The notes: a model not told the origin generated them from the sequence alone. A DNA stretch of 64,000 bases from VRUE01 sp963770315 (GCA_963770315.1 CAVYPC010000002.1:1178001-1242000); one strand, 5' to 3'. Shown: positions 34,101 through 43,332, counted from the stretch's first letter. Numbers and translations: made by a program.

Positions 34101-35155
34101 AGGAACTGCCCCAGCATCCGCACGTCGTTGTCGAAGAAGCGCCGCAGGTCGGGAACTCCGTGGCGCAGCATCGCGATCCGCTCGACCCCCATGCCGAAGG
34201 CGAATCCCTGCACCCGCTCGGAGTCGTAGCCGTTCTCGGCGACGAAGCCGAGCACGTTGGGGTCGACCATCCCGGCGCCCCCCACCTCGATCCAGCCCTG
34301 TCCCTTGCAGAGACTGCAGCGCTCGCCTCCGGCCAGCTCGCCGCTCCCGTCACACTGGAAGCAGGAGACGTCGAACTCGACGCTGGGCTCGGTGAAGGGG
34401 AAGAAATGGGGCCGCATCCGCGCCTCGCGACCGGAGCCGAAGATAGCCCTCAACAGCTCGTCCAAGGTGCCATGCAGGTCGGCGAGCGTGATCCCCTCGC
34501 CGATCGCCAGCCCCTCGACCTGGTGGAACATCGGCGTGTGGGTCGCGTCGGAGTCCCGCCGGTAGACCTTGCCCGGCATGATCGCGAAGATCGGCGGGGC
34601 GCCTGACTCCATGGCGCGAATCTGCACCGGCGAGGTGTGGGTCCGCAGCAGAACCTCGGGGTGGGACTGGACGTAGAACGTGTCCTGGAGCATCCGCGCC
34701 GGGTGGCCGGGTGGGTGGTTGAGCGCGGTGAAGTTGTAGTAGTCGTGCTCGATCTCCGGCCCCTCGAGCACCTGGTAGCCGAGGCCGACCATCACGTCCT
34801 CTATCTGGCGGGTGGTGCGGGTGATCAGGTGAAGATGGCCGGCTGGCCGCGGCGGCGCTCCGGGCAGGGTGACGTCGATGCGGTCGCTCGCCAGCCGCTC
34901 CTCCAGCTCAGCCGCATCGAGCTCGGCGGCGCGCCGCTCGAGCAGCCCTTCGAGCGCCTTGCGCGCCCGGTTGGCGGCGCCGCCGACGCTGCCCCGTTCC
35001 TCGGCGGGAAGATTGGCGATTCCGCGCAGAATCGCCGTCAGCTCAGCTTTGCGCCCCAGGTGATGAACCCGCAACTGCTCCAGCTCGGCGGTTCCCGCTG
35101 CGGCCCCGATCGCCGCCGTCGCCTCAGCCTCGATCCCCTCGATCCGCTCAAGCAT
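34097..35155 (-). CDS. pheS: Phenylalanyl-tRNA synthetase, alpha subunit
   Basis: 352 residues: an N-terminal coiled coil, motif 2 region HTSPVQIRAM, motif 3 GMGVERIAMLRHG and PSVEFDVSC. A four-Cys cluster (CFQCDG ... CSLCKG) is the zinc-like insertion seen in many bacterial PheS. The start overlaps the stop of the TrmH-family gene by 8 nt. Confidence 0.96.
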   Translation of the reverse strand: MLERIEGIEAEATAAIGAAAGTAELEQLRVHHLGRKAELTAILRGIANLPAEERGSVGGAANRARKALEGLLERRAAELDAAELEERLASDRIDVTLPGAPPRPAGHLHLITRTTRQIEDVMVGLGYQVLEGPEIEHDYYNFTALNHPPGHPARMLQDTFYVQSHPEVLLRTHTSPVQIRAMESGAPPIFAIMPGKVYRRDSDATHTPMFHQVEGLAIGEGITLADLHGTLDELLRAIFGSGREARMRPHFFPFTEPSVEFDVSCFQCDGSGELAGGERCSLCKGQGWIEVGGAGMVDPNVLGFVAENGYDSERVQGFAFGMGVERIAMLRHGVPDLRRFFDNDVRMLGQFL

Positions 35156-35867
35156 CTTCAGGCGCCTCCTGCATGGCGGGCGACGATAACCGCTCGCACG
35201 CTATGGCTGCCGCGGCAGCGACGTTCAGCGACTCGGCGGCATCGGGGCGCAGCGGGATCGTCACCTCGACCTCACACTCGCGTTGCACCTCGGCCGGCAA
35301 CCCCCCGCGCTCGGCGCCGAGGCAGATCGTCGCGGCATTTGCCAGCGCAGCGAGCCCGGCGCCGTCGTGCGCAACCAGCGCCGCCCGCGGGGCGGGCGTC
35401 GCTTCAACCCCAGCCCGAAGCAACGACTGGCCGAAGATCGATCCCATGCTCGCCCGCACCGCCTTCGGCCCGAACGGATCGGCGCAGCCCGGCCCCAGCA
35501 CGACCGTGCCGCCGAGCAGGCCGTGCGCGGTGCGGATGATCGCGCCGACGTTGCCGGGATCGGCGACGCCATGGAGGTAGACGCACGGCGGCTCCGCCTC
35601 GCTTGCCCAAGTTTGCGGCCAGACGGCTATCGCCCGCGTGCCCGACCCCAGCGCGGAGACCTCGGCCAGCAGCTCCGGCTCCACCTCCTCGCCGCCGAGG
35701 CCGCTCCCGGCTGCGCTGAGCAGGAAGTGCGGCACAGCGCCCGCGGCGAGGCCCGCCTCGACCAGGTCCTCGCCCTCGGTCGCGAAGAGCCCCTCGCGCT
35801 CGCGATGCCTGCGGTCACGCAGCTTGCGGACCAGCTTCAGCTTCTCGTTGTGGGGGCTGGAGATCAT
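35148..35867 (-). CDS. TrmH/SpoU-family RNA 2'-O-methyltransferase
   Basis: 239 residues: an N-terminal substrate-binding domain (ISSPHNEKLKLVRKLRDRR) and a SPOUT knot domain with GNVGAIIRTAH, LGPGCADPFGPKAVRASMGS and a C-terminal ESLNVAAAAAI. It methylates a ribose 2'-OH in rRNA or tRNA. Genes of this type commonly precede pheS. The ATG at 35865-35867 starts precisely at the domain; in-frame upstream sequence crosses a terminator and is rejected. Confidence 0.88.
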   Translation of the reverse strand: MISSPHNEKLKLVRKLRDRRHREREGLFATEGEDLVEAGLAAGAVPHFLLSAAGSGLGGEEVEPELLAEVSALGSGTRAIAVWPQTWASEAEPPCVYLHGVADPGNVGAIIRTAHGLLGGTVVLGPGCADPFGPKAVRASMGSIFGQSLLRAGVEATPAPRAALVAHDGAGLAALANAATICLGAERGGLPAEVQRECEVEVTIPLRPDAAESLNVAAAAAIACERLSSPAMQEAPEDA

Positions 35868-35934
35868 CTTTGTTCGGTTCTCGGTGGTCGTTTCTTCTCC
35901 TGGAACGCCGGGATCGGCCCGGGCGAATCCCGAC

Positions 35935-35965
35935 AAATAAAAAGCGGGCCGTGAAGACGGCCCGC
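35935..35965 (-). terminator. Rho-independent terminator of the rpmI-rplT operon
   Basis: On the minus strand GCGGGCCGT, a 4-nt loop and ACGGCCCGC are followed immediately by TTTTTATTT. It lies 30 nt after the rplT stop and before the trmH-pheST-arg operon. It is one of the few canonical U-tract terminators in the window. Confidence 0.9.
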
Positions 35966-35994
35966 CCGGGAAAGTGGAGTGTCGCCTGCGGGTA

Positions 35995-36354
35995 CTAAGC
36001 CGCGACACCCTCCCGGGCCAGCTCCACGAATCGGCGGAAAGCATCGCGGTCGGAGACCGCGATCTCGGCGAGCATCTTGCGGTTCACCTCGACGCCGGCT
36101 TTGTCGAGGCCGTGAATCAGCTGCGAGTAGCTCATGCCCTCGAGCCGCGCGGCGGCATTGATCCTGGTGATCCAGAGCCGGCGGAAATCGCGCTTGCGGT
36201 TGCGCCGGTCCCTGTACGCATACATCCCCGACCGCTGCACCTGCTCTTTTGCAAAGCGGTAGGAGGAGTGCTTACGGCCGAAATAGCCCTTCGCTTCCTT
36301 CAGCACCTTGCGCCGCTTCTTGCGCGCATGGACGGACCGCTTGACCCGGCTCAC
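35995..36354 (-). CDS. rplT: 50S ribosomal protein L20
   Basis: A 119-residue, highly basic protein with the L20 signatures KGYFGRKHSSYRFAKEQV, RKRDFRRLWI and RINAAAR. It is needed for early 50S assembly and often autoregulates its operon. The start overlaps rpmI by 4 nt (ATGA). Confidence 0.98.
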   Translation of the reverse strand: MSRVKRSVHARKKRRKVLKEAKGYFGRKHSSYRFAKEQVQRSGMYAYRDRRNRKRDFRRLWITRINAAARLEGMSYSQLIHGLDKAGVEVNRKMLAEIAVSDRDAFRRFVELAREGVAA

Positions 36355-36551
36355 TTTCCGCCTCCAAGCAGGGTCCTGACCCGCTTTTCATCGGCCTTGG
36401 CGATCACAACCGGCCGCCCCATCTGCCGCTTGCGCTTCGGCGACTTTTTCTCGAGGATGTGGCTCGAGTACGCGCGCCGCCCACGCAGCTTGCCCTTGGC
36501 GGTCTTGCGGAAGCGCTTCTTGGCGCCCGAGTGGGTCTTCATCTTCGGCAT
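36351..36551 (-). CDS. rpmI: 50S ribosomal protein L35
   Basis: 66 residues, starting MPKMKTHSGAKKRFRKTAKG, the conserved bL35 N-terminus, with SHILEKKSPKRKRQ in the middle. It is normally preceded directly by infC; here wecB on the other strand intervenes, so rpmI-rplT must have their own promoter in the 36552-36625 gap shared with wecB. Confidence 0.97.
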   Translation of the reverse strand: MPKMKTHSGAKKRFRKTAKGKLRGRRAYSSHILEKKSPKRKRQMGRPVVIAKADEKRVRTLLGGGK

Positions 36552-36625
36552 CGGGACGGGTATTGAAGCAGACCGGCGACAGGCGACGCGGGAGACAGCG
36601 GGCCGCGCCGCTAGGCTGCCGCGCG

Positions 36626-37714
36626 ATGCGGATCGTCTATGTGATCGGAACGAGGCCGAACTTCGTCAAGACGGCGCCGGTGATCGCGGCGCTGCGCAAG
36701 CGCCTGCCAGAGGGTCGCCACGCGATCGTCCACACCGGCCAGCACTACGACCGGGCGATGTCGGAGGTCTTCTTCGAGGAGCTCGGCGTGCCCGCGCCCG
36801 ACCACATGCTCGAGGTCGGATCCGGCAGCCACGCCGTGCAGACGGCGCGCACGATGGAGCGGCTCGAGCCGGTGCTGGTGGAGGAGAGGCCCGACCTGGT
36901 GATGACCCCCGGCGACGTCAACTCGACCCTTGCGGCAGTGCTGACGGCGGTCAAGATGCATATCCCCGTCGGCCACATCGAGTCGGGCCTGCGCAGCTTC
37001 GACCGCACGATGCCCGAGGAGATCAACCGGATCGTCGCCGACGAGTTCTCCGAGCACCTCTTCCTGCACAGCGACGAGGCGATCGAGAACCTGCGTGCCG
37101 AGGGCATCGGAGACGAGCACATGCACTTCGTCGGCAACACGATGATCGACACCCTGGTTGCGCTCGAAGACCGCTTCCGCGCGACCGGATCCGCGGCGAA
37201 GCTCGGGGTCGAGCCGCGCGGCTACATGCTCGTCACCCTGCACCGCCCCGCCCTCGTCGACGGCGACCTGCTGCCGGAGACCGTGCAGCGACTCGCCGAG
37301 CTCGCCCGCGAGATGCCGGTCGTCTTCCCCGTTCACCCGCGCACGCGCAAGAAGATGGAGGCGATCTCCGCCGAGCATCCCGGGCTGATCCTCTCCGAGC
37401 CGCTCGGCTACGTCGACTTCCTCTCGCTGATCGCCGACGCCGGCGCCGTCCTCACCGACTCGGGCGGGATCCAGGAGGAGACGACCTACCTCGGCATCCC
37501 CTGCTTCACCCTGCGCGACAACACCGAGCGGCCAGTGACGATCCGCGCCGGCACCAACACCCTGCTTGGCCTGGATCCCGCCGCGATAGCCCAGATCCCA
37601 GCTTCCCTCGCGGAGCGCCCAGCAGCTCCATCTGAGCCTCCCCCGCTTTGGGACGGCCACGCGGCGGAGCGCATCGCCGACGTGATCACGGGAGTTCAGA
37701 GCCCGTCCCGGTAG
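36626..37714 (+). CDS. wecB: UDP-N-acetylglucosamine 2-epimerase (non-hydrolysing)
   Basis: A GT-B-fold epimerase of 362 residues. Its signatures are IGTRPNFVKTAPVI, HTGQHYDRAMS, HIESGLRSFDRTMPEEINR, VGNTMIDTL, VTLHRP and TDSGGIQEETTYLGIPC. It makes UDP-ManNAc for surface polymers. A TAGGCT box 8 nt upstream indicates a leaderless mRNA. It is inserted in opposite orientation between infC and rpmI. Confidence 0.93.
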   Translation: MRIVYVIGTRPNFVKTAPVIAALRKRLPEGRHAIVHTGQHYDRAMSEVFFEELGVPAPDHMLEVGSGSHAVQTARTMERLEPVLVEERPDLVMTPGDVNSTLAAVLTAVKMHIPVGHIESGLRSFDRTMPEEINRIVADEFSEHLFLHSDEAIENLRAEGIGDEHMHFVGNTMIDTLVALEDRFRATGSAAKLGVEPRGYMLVTLHRPALVDGDLLPETVQRLAELAREMPVVFPVHPRTRKKMEAISAEHPGLILSEPLGYVDFLSLIADAGAVLTDSGGIQEETTYLGIPCFTLRDNTERPVTIRAGTNTLLGLDPAAIAQIPASLAERPAAPSEPPPLWDGHAAERIADVITGVQSPSR

Positions 37715-37810
37715 GGGTGGAGCGTCTTGTACTTTTTCGCGGCTAGCCATCGTCGGCAGCCACAAACGCGGCTCGAAAAAGTTAAGCGGAACCCCTGCCG
37801 AGGCGGGCTC
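37715..37810. terminator. Convergent wecB/infC intergenic region with inverted repeat
   Basis: ACTTTTTCG (37731-37739) pairs with CGAAAAAGT (37774-37782), and an outer GGGGT/ACCCC pair surrounds it. The stem offers a T-rich tract to each strand, so it may act as a bidirectional terminator between the converging genes. Confidence 0.5.
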
Positions 37811-38446
37811 TCATCCCTCCGCGGAAGACTCGGAGTCGCCGTCTGATTGGGGCTCGGACTCATCAGCCGGCGGATCGTCCTGCTTGGCCTGCACCTCGAC
37901 CTCTTTGCTCGGGGCCAGCATCATGCTCATGTTGCGCCCTTCCTGCAGCGGCGCCGACTCGATCACCGCAAGCCCATCGAGGTCCTCGAACAGCCGCTGC
38001 AAGAGGTTGCGGCCGCGCTCGGGGTGTGCCTGCTCGCGGCCGCGGAACATGATCGTGATCTTGACTTTGTTGCGCTGGCGCAGGAAGCGCTCGACGTGGC
38101 CCTTCTTGGTTTCGTAGTCGTGGTTGGCGATCTTCGGCCGCAGCTTGATCTCGCGCACGTTGACCTGCGTCTGGTGCTTGCGGGCGGCCTTCTGCTTCTG
38201 CTCCTGCTCGTACTTGTACTTCGAGTAGTCGAGCAGGCGGGTCACCGGCGGCTTCGAGCCGGGTGCGACCTCGACCAGGTCGAGGTCGGCCTCCTGCGCG
38301 CGCTTCAGGGCCTCAGGCGTGTCGAGGATCCCGAGCTGCTCCCCGTCGGCGCCGATCAGGCGAACTTTGGGAACGCGGATGCGCTCGTTGATGCGCGTCG
38401 TGTCGCGCTCCGGCGGTCGGCGATCGAACCTGCGCGGAACGGGCAC
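37811..38446 (-). CDS. infC: Translation initiation factor IF-3
   Basis: IF3 N-domain INERIRVPKVRLIGADGEQLGI, linker KYEQEQKQKAARKHQ, and C-domain VNVREIKLRPKI and HVERFLRQRNKVKITIMFRGRE. The acidic C-terminal extension is common in Actinobacteria. The GTG at 38446 gives 211 residues, about 20 more before INERIR than in E. coli. The actual start could be inside this extension. TATACT at 38551-38556 would give a leader of about 98 nt. Confidence 0.95.
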   Translation of the reverse strand: MPVPRRFDRRPPERDTTRINERIRVPKVRLIGADGEQLGILDTPEALKRAQEADLDLVEVAPGSKPPVTRLLDYSKYKYEQEQKQKAARKHQTQVNVREIKLRPKIANHDYETKKGHVERFLRQRNKVKITIMFRGREQAHPERGRNLLQRLFEDLDGLAVIESAPLQEGRNMSMMLAPSKEVEVQAKQDDPPADESEPQSDGDSESSAEG

Positions 38447-38584
38447 TAGTGGGAGGAGAGGTGGAGCTTCAAGAGGACGAGGGATGCGGAGGCAGCCACG
38501 GGACGCTCAGCGGCGCGGTGTGTTTGGCATGCCTGCGAACAAGTGCGCGGAGTATAGAGGCAGAGCCGAATCGAGGTCCGCCGC

Positions 38585-40519
38585 TCAGGCGTCCTGCTCC
38601 GCACGGTGGATGAGGTCGGCGAACTCGGCGAGCTTCATCGCCCCCAGCTCGCCCTCCGCGTGGGAGCGCACCGCCACCTCGTTGCTCTCTTCCTCTCGGT
38701 CGCCGACGACCAGCATGAAGGGGTTGCGGGCCAGTTCGGCGTCGCGGACCTTCTTCCCGATCGACTCGGAGCGGCGGTCGACCTCGACCCTGACCCCGAG
38801 CTCGCGCAGCTGCACGGCGACCGCGTGGCCGAACTCGACGTGGCGATCGGAGATCGGCAGCACTGTCGCCTGCACCGGCGCCAGCCAGACCGGGAAGCGG
38901 CCGGCATGGTGCTCGATCAGGATCCCGGCAAAACGCTCCATCGAGCCGAGCAGGGCGCGGTGGATCATCACCGGTCGCTGCGGCTCGTCGTTCTGATCGG
39001 TGTAGGTGAGGTCGAAACGCTCGGGCATGAAGAAGTCGACCTGGCAGGTTCCGCACTGCCAGGAGCGACCGAGGGCGTCGGTGATGTGGAAGTCGATCTT
39101 GGGGCCGTAGAAGGCGCCGTCGCCGGGGTTCAGGGTGTAGTCGCGGCCCTGGGCCTCGAGCGCATCGCGCAGCGCCTGCTCGGCCTGCGCCCACTGCTCC
39201 CCGGTGCCGATCGACTTCTCCGGCCGGGTCGAGAGCTCGATGTGGACGTCCTCGAAGCCGAAGCGGGCGTAGAGCTCGTCGATCGCCTCGCAGATGCCGG
39301 CGACCTCGTCGACGATCTGCTCCGGCGTGCAGTAGATGTGGGCGTCGTCCTGGGTGAAGGCGCGGACTCGCAGGAGGCCGTGCAGGACGCCCTCGCGCTC
39401 GGCGCGGGAGACCTGGCCGAACTCGGCCACCCGCAGCGGCAGCTCACGGTAGGAGTGCCGCTCGGAGTCGAAGACGAGACAGGCACCGGGGCAGTTCATC
39501 GGCCGGATCGCGTACTGGCGCTCCTTCGACTCGGTGAAGTACATGTTCTCCTGGTAATTGTCCCAGTGGCCGGAGCGGTGCCAGAGCTCGACGTCCATCA
39601 GGTGCGGAGTCTTGATCTCGACGTACTCGCGCTTGCGCAGCTGTTTTTGCACCTCGGCCTCGATCAGGCGCAGCAGGATGGTTCCGTGGGCGAGCCAGAA
39701 GGGCATGCCCGGCGCCTCCTTGCGCAGCATGAAGATGCCGAGCTGGGGACCGAGCCTGCGGTGGTCGCGCGCCTTCGCCTCCTCGATCCGCTCCAGGTGA
39801 AGGTCGAGGTCCTTCTTCGAGAAGAAGGCGGTGCCATAGATCCGGGTCAGCATGCTGCGGCTCTCGTCGCCGCGCCAGTAGGCACCCGCGATCGAGCTCA
39901 GCTTGACTGCCTTGATCCGGCCCGTGGCAGGACCGTGAGGGCCACGGCAGAGATCCTCGAAGGGCCCGTTGCGGTAGAGCGAGACGGTCTCAACCCCTTC
40001 GTCGCGGACCAGATCCTCGATCAGCTCGACCTTGTAGTCCTGGCCCTGGGCACGGAAAATCTCGATCGCCTCCGCGGTCGGGACGTCGCGGCGCTCGAAG
40101 CTCTCATCGGCCTGGATGTGCTTGAGCATCGCCGCCTCGATCCGCTCCAGATCGTCCTCGTTGACCTTGGCGCCAGCGGGAAACTCGAAGTCGTAGTAGA
40201 AGCCCTGCTCGATCGGGGGTCCGATCGTCACCTTCGTTCCCGGGTAGAGCTCCAGCACCGCCTCTGCCATGACGTGGGCGGCGTCATGGCGGATCAGGTC
40301 CAGGGCCTCGGGGTCGCGGTCGGTGAGGATCGCGATCTCCGCCCCGTCGGGCAGCGGGGCGCCGAGGTCGCGCAGCTCGCCGTCGACGCGAATCGCCAGC
40401 GCGGCCTTCGCCAGGCCGGGTCCGATCGCCGCCGCGGCGTCGGCACCGGTGGCTCCGTCGGGAAGCTCCAGCGGCGTGCCGTCGGGCAGCTTTGCGGTGA
40501 TTTTCGTCGCGGCCTCCAT
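38585..40519 (-). CDS. thrS: Threonyl-tRNA synthetase
   Basis: 644 residues: an N-terminal TGS domain, the editing domain (TKVTIGPPIEQGFYYDFE), the class II core with RPMNCPGACLVF and TQDDAHIYC providing the zinc Cys and His, the YGPKIDFHITDALGR motif, and the anticodon-binding domain. The ATG at 40519 is 7 nt after TAGCAT, so it is probably leaderless; the in-frame extension upstream is rejected. The thrS-infC order is conserved in many bacteria. Confidence 0.96.
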   Translation of the reverse strand: MEAATKITAKLPDGTPLELPDGATGADAAAAIGPGLAKAALAIRVDGELRDLGAPLPDGAEIAILTDRDPEALDLIRHDAAHVMAEAVLELYPGTKVTIGPPIEQGFYYDFEFPAGAKVNEDDLERIEAAMLKHIQADESFERRDVPTAEAIEIFRAQGQDYKVELIEDLVRDEGVETVSLYRNGPFEDLCRGPHGPATGRIKAVKLSSIAGAYWRGDESRSMLTRIYGTAFFSKKDLDLHLERIEEAKARDHRRLGPQLGIFMLRKEAPGMPFWLAHGTILLRLIEAEVQKQLRKREYVEIKTPHLMDVELWHRSGHWDNYQENMYFTESKERQYAIRPMNCPGACLVFDSERHSYRELPLRVAEFGQVSRAEREGVLHGLLRVRAFTQDDAHIYCTPEQIVDEVAGICEAIDELYARFGFEDVHIELSTRPEKSIGTGEQWAQAEQALRDALEAQGRDYTLNPGDGAFYGPKIDFHITDALGRSWQCGTCQVDFFMPERFDLTYTDQNDEPQRPVMIHRALLGSMERFAGILIEHHAGRFPVWLAPVQATVLPISDRHVEFGHAVAVQLRELGVRVEVDRRSESIGKKVRDAELARNPFMLVVGDREEESNEVAVRSHAEGELGAMKLAEFADLIHRAEQDA

Positions 40520-40592
40520 CGCCCCCATGCTACGTGGGCGCTTGCCTCCCTGTCGATTGCAGCCTTTCCCACACCACGGGGAGGAAAATGCT

Positions 40593-42404
40593 TCATCCTG
40601 CGCCGGAGCGGGCTTGGCGCACAGCGACCAGCGGGCAGGGACCTGCCCCGCCGGCGTCCCCGCGGTGTTCCCACAGGGCATAGGGGCCGGCATGCCGGCG
40701 TAGCATCAGCTGGCTGAACGGCGGCTGCTCGGGTGCCCCGCTGGTGATGAAGTACTTGATGCCAGCCGGAGGGCGCCCACCCGCGGCGCTCTCGGGCTCG
40801 ATGCAGACACGGCCGCCGCGCAGCTCCCAGGCGATGTAGCGGTCCCCCTGTTCTTCGGCGAGCAGCGAGTCGGGCGCCAGGACCAGGGTGGATCCAGCGG
40901 CGAGCAGCGGGCGCAACCCGGTGAGCGCGGGCGAGTAGGAAGTCGGCCCGATCGGGGCGTTGGCGAGGGCCAGCAGGGAGCAGACGCCCGCCGCCGCCAG
41001 ATAGAGGACGGTGACGGGCCGGCGCAACAGAGGCAGGACGATGACCAGCGTCGCCAGCGGCGCCGCCACCTCGAGTGCCTTGGCGGACGTGTAGGGGGTG
41101 CCCCCGACCCGGGCCGCGACGTAGACAGCCGCGGCCGCAAGCGCGCCGGAAAGGATCGCCGTCTCACGCCTGCGCAGGCACAGAACCAAGCCGTAGACGA
41201 GCAGCACCGCGGCAAAGGCCGCTCCGAAGTAGTACGCGAATGCCGGCACCGCACCGTTGCCAGCCGCCAGCCGGAAGTCGCCCGAGAACCAGATCCCGAG
41301 CGCGGTGAAGGGCGAGACCTGGCCGAAGAGGTTGCCGAGGCCGGGGCCGTTGGGGTCGAAGGTCTCGAAGCTGTGGAAGTCGATCATCCGGCCCAGCTCG
41401 GGGAGGGACCCGATGGCGAAGACGAGGACGGCCAGGGACATTGCGCGTCGGCCCGCGGGTCCTGTCGGCGCAGGGGACCCACCTCCCCCTGCGGTAGCTG
41501 AAGCTTCCTCGGGGGAGGTCCCCCCTACGCCGCCACCCGCGGGCGAGGCGTATTGCCCCAGCGCCCATTCGGCGACAGCCCAGATCACTGCTATTGCCCC
41601 GAGCCAGAGGAGACCCGGGAAGCTGTACACGTACACGGAGCCGATCGCGATTAGCGCTGCTGGGACGAAGCGCAGGGGCAGGTCTCGCCAGGGTCGGGCG
41701 CTCTCGCGCAAAGCCAGGGCGAAGGCGAGGACGAAGAGGGCTTGGATCGTCTCCTTGAAGGCGCCCTGGGCGAAGTAGGAAGCGACCAGGTACGGGAGGC
41801 CCACGAGGAGGGCGGCCGTGGCGCGGCGCAGCGGAGGCTGGTCGGCGAATGCCGCCAGGGCGGTCAGTGGGGCGAGGATCGCCGCAGCGATCGTCAGCCC
41901 ATCGAAGCCCTGGACGATGCCGATGCCCAGGCCCTGGGTCAAAGCGACGACGACCGAGTGCGGCCCGAGCGGGTAGCCCTGGTGAAGGAGCTGTGAGCCG
42001 GCGCCGTCGGCCAGCCTGTCCGTCGCCAACAGGTGCTGTGACATGTCCGGGTTGAAGCCGGTGCCGAGGATGCCGAAGTGACCTTCGACCGCGAAGGGAA
42101 GCGAGGCGGCCAGCAGAGCTACGAGGCCGACGGGAAAGCCGGCTCGCAACGCCTCCCCCCTGCCCTCGGCCCGGCCGCGCAGGTAGATCGCCGCCCCGAC
42201 CGCGAGAACGAGGATCGCGATCGCCGAGACCGCTCCATTCCCGGGCATCCGCACCGTGGCCCAGCAGATTGCACAGATAAGAGCCAGTCCGACGGCGGGT
42301 GAGAGCCAGGACCAGCGCCCGATGCCGCAGAGGGAGATCGCGGCCTGCCCCAGGGCAAGCGACGCGGCACACACGACTAATACGGCTGCATAGGTCGCGA
42401 TCAC
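40593..42404 (-). CDS. Large polytopic membrane protein, glycosyltransferase-like
   Basis: 603 residues with roughly ten or more hydrophobic helices throughout and a soluble C-terminal segment of about 100 residues. Short polar loops after the early helices include FNPDMSQHLLATDRL, reminiscent of GT-C mannosyl/arabinosyl transferases that act on polyprenyl-phosphate sugars, but no diagnostic DxD could be assigned with certainty. A Gly/Ser/Pro-rich insertion (about residues 295-318) is encoded by a G+C-rich hairpin. The GTG start follows TAGGCT by 9 nt. Confidence 0.65.
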   Translation of the reverse strand: MIATYAAVLVVCAASLALGQAAISLCGIGRWSWLSPAVGLALICAICWATVRMPGNGAVSAIAILVLAVGAAIYLRGRAEGRGEALRAGFPVGLVALLAASLPFAVEGHFGILGTGFNPDMSQHLLATDRLADGAGSQLLHQGYPLGPHSVVVALTQGLGIGIVQGFDGLTIAAAILAPLTALAAFADQPPLRRATAALLVGLPYLVASYFAQGAFKETIQALFVLAFALALRESARPWRDLPLRFVPAALIAIGSVYVYSFPGLLWLGAIAVIWAVAEWALGQYASPAGGGVGGTSPEEASATAGGGGSPAPTGPAGRRAMSLAVLVFAIGSLPELGRMIDFHSFETFDPNGPGLGNLFGQVSPFTALGIWFSGDFRLAAGNGAVPAFAYYFGAAFAAVLLVYGLVLCLRRRETAILSGALAAAAVYVAARVGGTPYTSAKALEVAAPLATLVIVLPLLRRPVTVLYLAAAGVCSLLALANAPIGPTSYSPALTGLRPLLAAGSTLVLAPDSLLAEEQGDRYIAWELRGGRVCIEPESAAGGRPPAGIKYFITSGAPEQPPFSQLMLRRHAGPYALWEHRGDAGGAGPCPLVAVRQARSGAG

Positions 42405-42412
42405 AGGGCGGC

Positions 42413-42429
42413 GAGCCTAGACTGCGAGC
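42413..42429. promoter_or_regulatory. Overlapping divergent -10 boxes (membrane protein / AraC-type gene)
   Basis: AGCCTAGACT contains TAGGCT on the minus strand (42413-42418) and TAGACT on the plus strand (42418-42423), sharing a base pair. Each is 6-9 nt from the start codon it would serve. Polymerase binding in one direction should exclude the other. Confidence 0.5.
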
Positions 42430-42864
42430 ATGGCGCATGTACCGCCCGCCCGGCATCTCCTGCGTGCCAGGGACCTCGCCGACGCCCGCTACTTCGAACC
42501 GCTGGGGGTCGACGACCTCGCCGGCGCCGCCGGCCTTTCGCGCGCCCATTTCAGCCGCGAGTTCCGCCGCGCCTTCGGCGAGTCGCCGCACGCCTACCTG
42601 CTGACGCGACGCCTCGAGCGCGCCGCGGCGCTGCTGCGCACCACCGACAACTCGGTCGCCGAGATCTGCCTGGCGGTCGGGCTGCAGAGCGTCGGCTCGT
42701 TCACGACCAGCTTCACTCGCACCTACGGCCAGTCGCCTACCGCCTATCGCGCCTCCTTTCCGCCGGCCTCCGCCTACGCCCGCATCCCCGGCTGCGTCGT
42801 GCGCGCCTACTCGCGCCCCCAAAACCGCACGTTTCGAGAAGACAGCGCCAGCGCACACGCCTAG
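42430..42864 (+). CDS. AraC-family transcriptional regulator (DNA-binding domain only)
   Basis: 144 residues with two helix-turn-helix units typical of AraC/XylS: VDDLAGAAGLSRAHFSREF and VAEICLAVGLQSVGSFTTSF, followed by YGQSPTAYRA. There is no N-terminal sensor domain. The ATG follows TAGACT by 6 nt. It is directly upstream of a VOC-family gene, a frequent pairing in Actinobacteria, so that gene is the likely target. Confidence 0.85.
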   Translation: MAHVPPARHLLRARDLADARYFEPLGVDDLAGAAGLSRAHFSREFRRAFGESPHAYLLTRRLERAAALLRTTDNSVAEICLAVGLQSVGSFTTSFTRTYGQSPTAYRASFPPASAYARIPGCVVRAYSRPQNRTFREDSASAHA

Positions 42865-42903
42865 CATCGGCGACGAACCTTTCCGTCAAGCAAGGAGAAC
42901 CCG

Positions 42904-43332
42904 ATGATCAAGATCGCGAACGCGCAACTGTGGGTCCACGACCAGGATGAGGCCCTCGCCTTCTACACCGAGAAGGTCGGCATGGAGGTCCGTGCAGACG
43001 TGACCCTCCCTGAGATGGACGACTTCCGCTGGCTCACCATCAGCCCCGTCGGTCAGGAGGACGTCTCGATAACGCTGATGGCGATCCCGGGACCGCCGGT
43101 GATGGACGAGGAGACCGCTGGGGAGGTGCGCAACGTCATGGCCAAGGGCTTCGCCGGCACGGTCTTCCTCACCACCGACGACTGCCAGGCCTCATACGAG
43201 GAGTTGAAGGGACGAGGAGTCGAGTTCACCGAGACGCCCGAAAAACGCCCCTACGGAATCGACGCCGGCTTCCGCGATCCCTCGGGCAACAGCATCCGCC
43301 TCACTCAGGTTCAGATGCCGGCGGTGGTCTGA
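42904..43332 (+). CDS. VOC-family (glyoxalase/bleomycin-resistance fold) protein
   Basis: 142 residues, two beta-alpha-beta-beta-beta modules: IANAQLWVHDQDEALAFYTEKVGME and GTVFLTTDDCQASYEELKGRGVEF, ending FRDPSGNSIRLTQ with a metal-ligand Glu replaced by Ser-Ile context. AAGGAG precedes the ATG. Substrate unknown. Its 3' end overlaps the convergent cupin gene by 32 bp. Confidence 0.85.
   Translation: MIKIANAQLWVHDQDEALAFYTEKVGMEVRADVTLPEMDDFRWLTISPVGQEDVSITLMAIPGPPVMDEETAGEVRNVMAKGFAGTVFLTTDDCQASYEELKGRGVEFTETPEKRPYGIDAGFRDPSGNSIRLTQVQMPAVV

Noticed and set aside
38606..40717. Very long plus-strand frame opposite thrS
   Set aside because: thrS is unambiguous and the plus-strand product is a compositional mirror of it.
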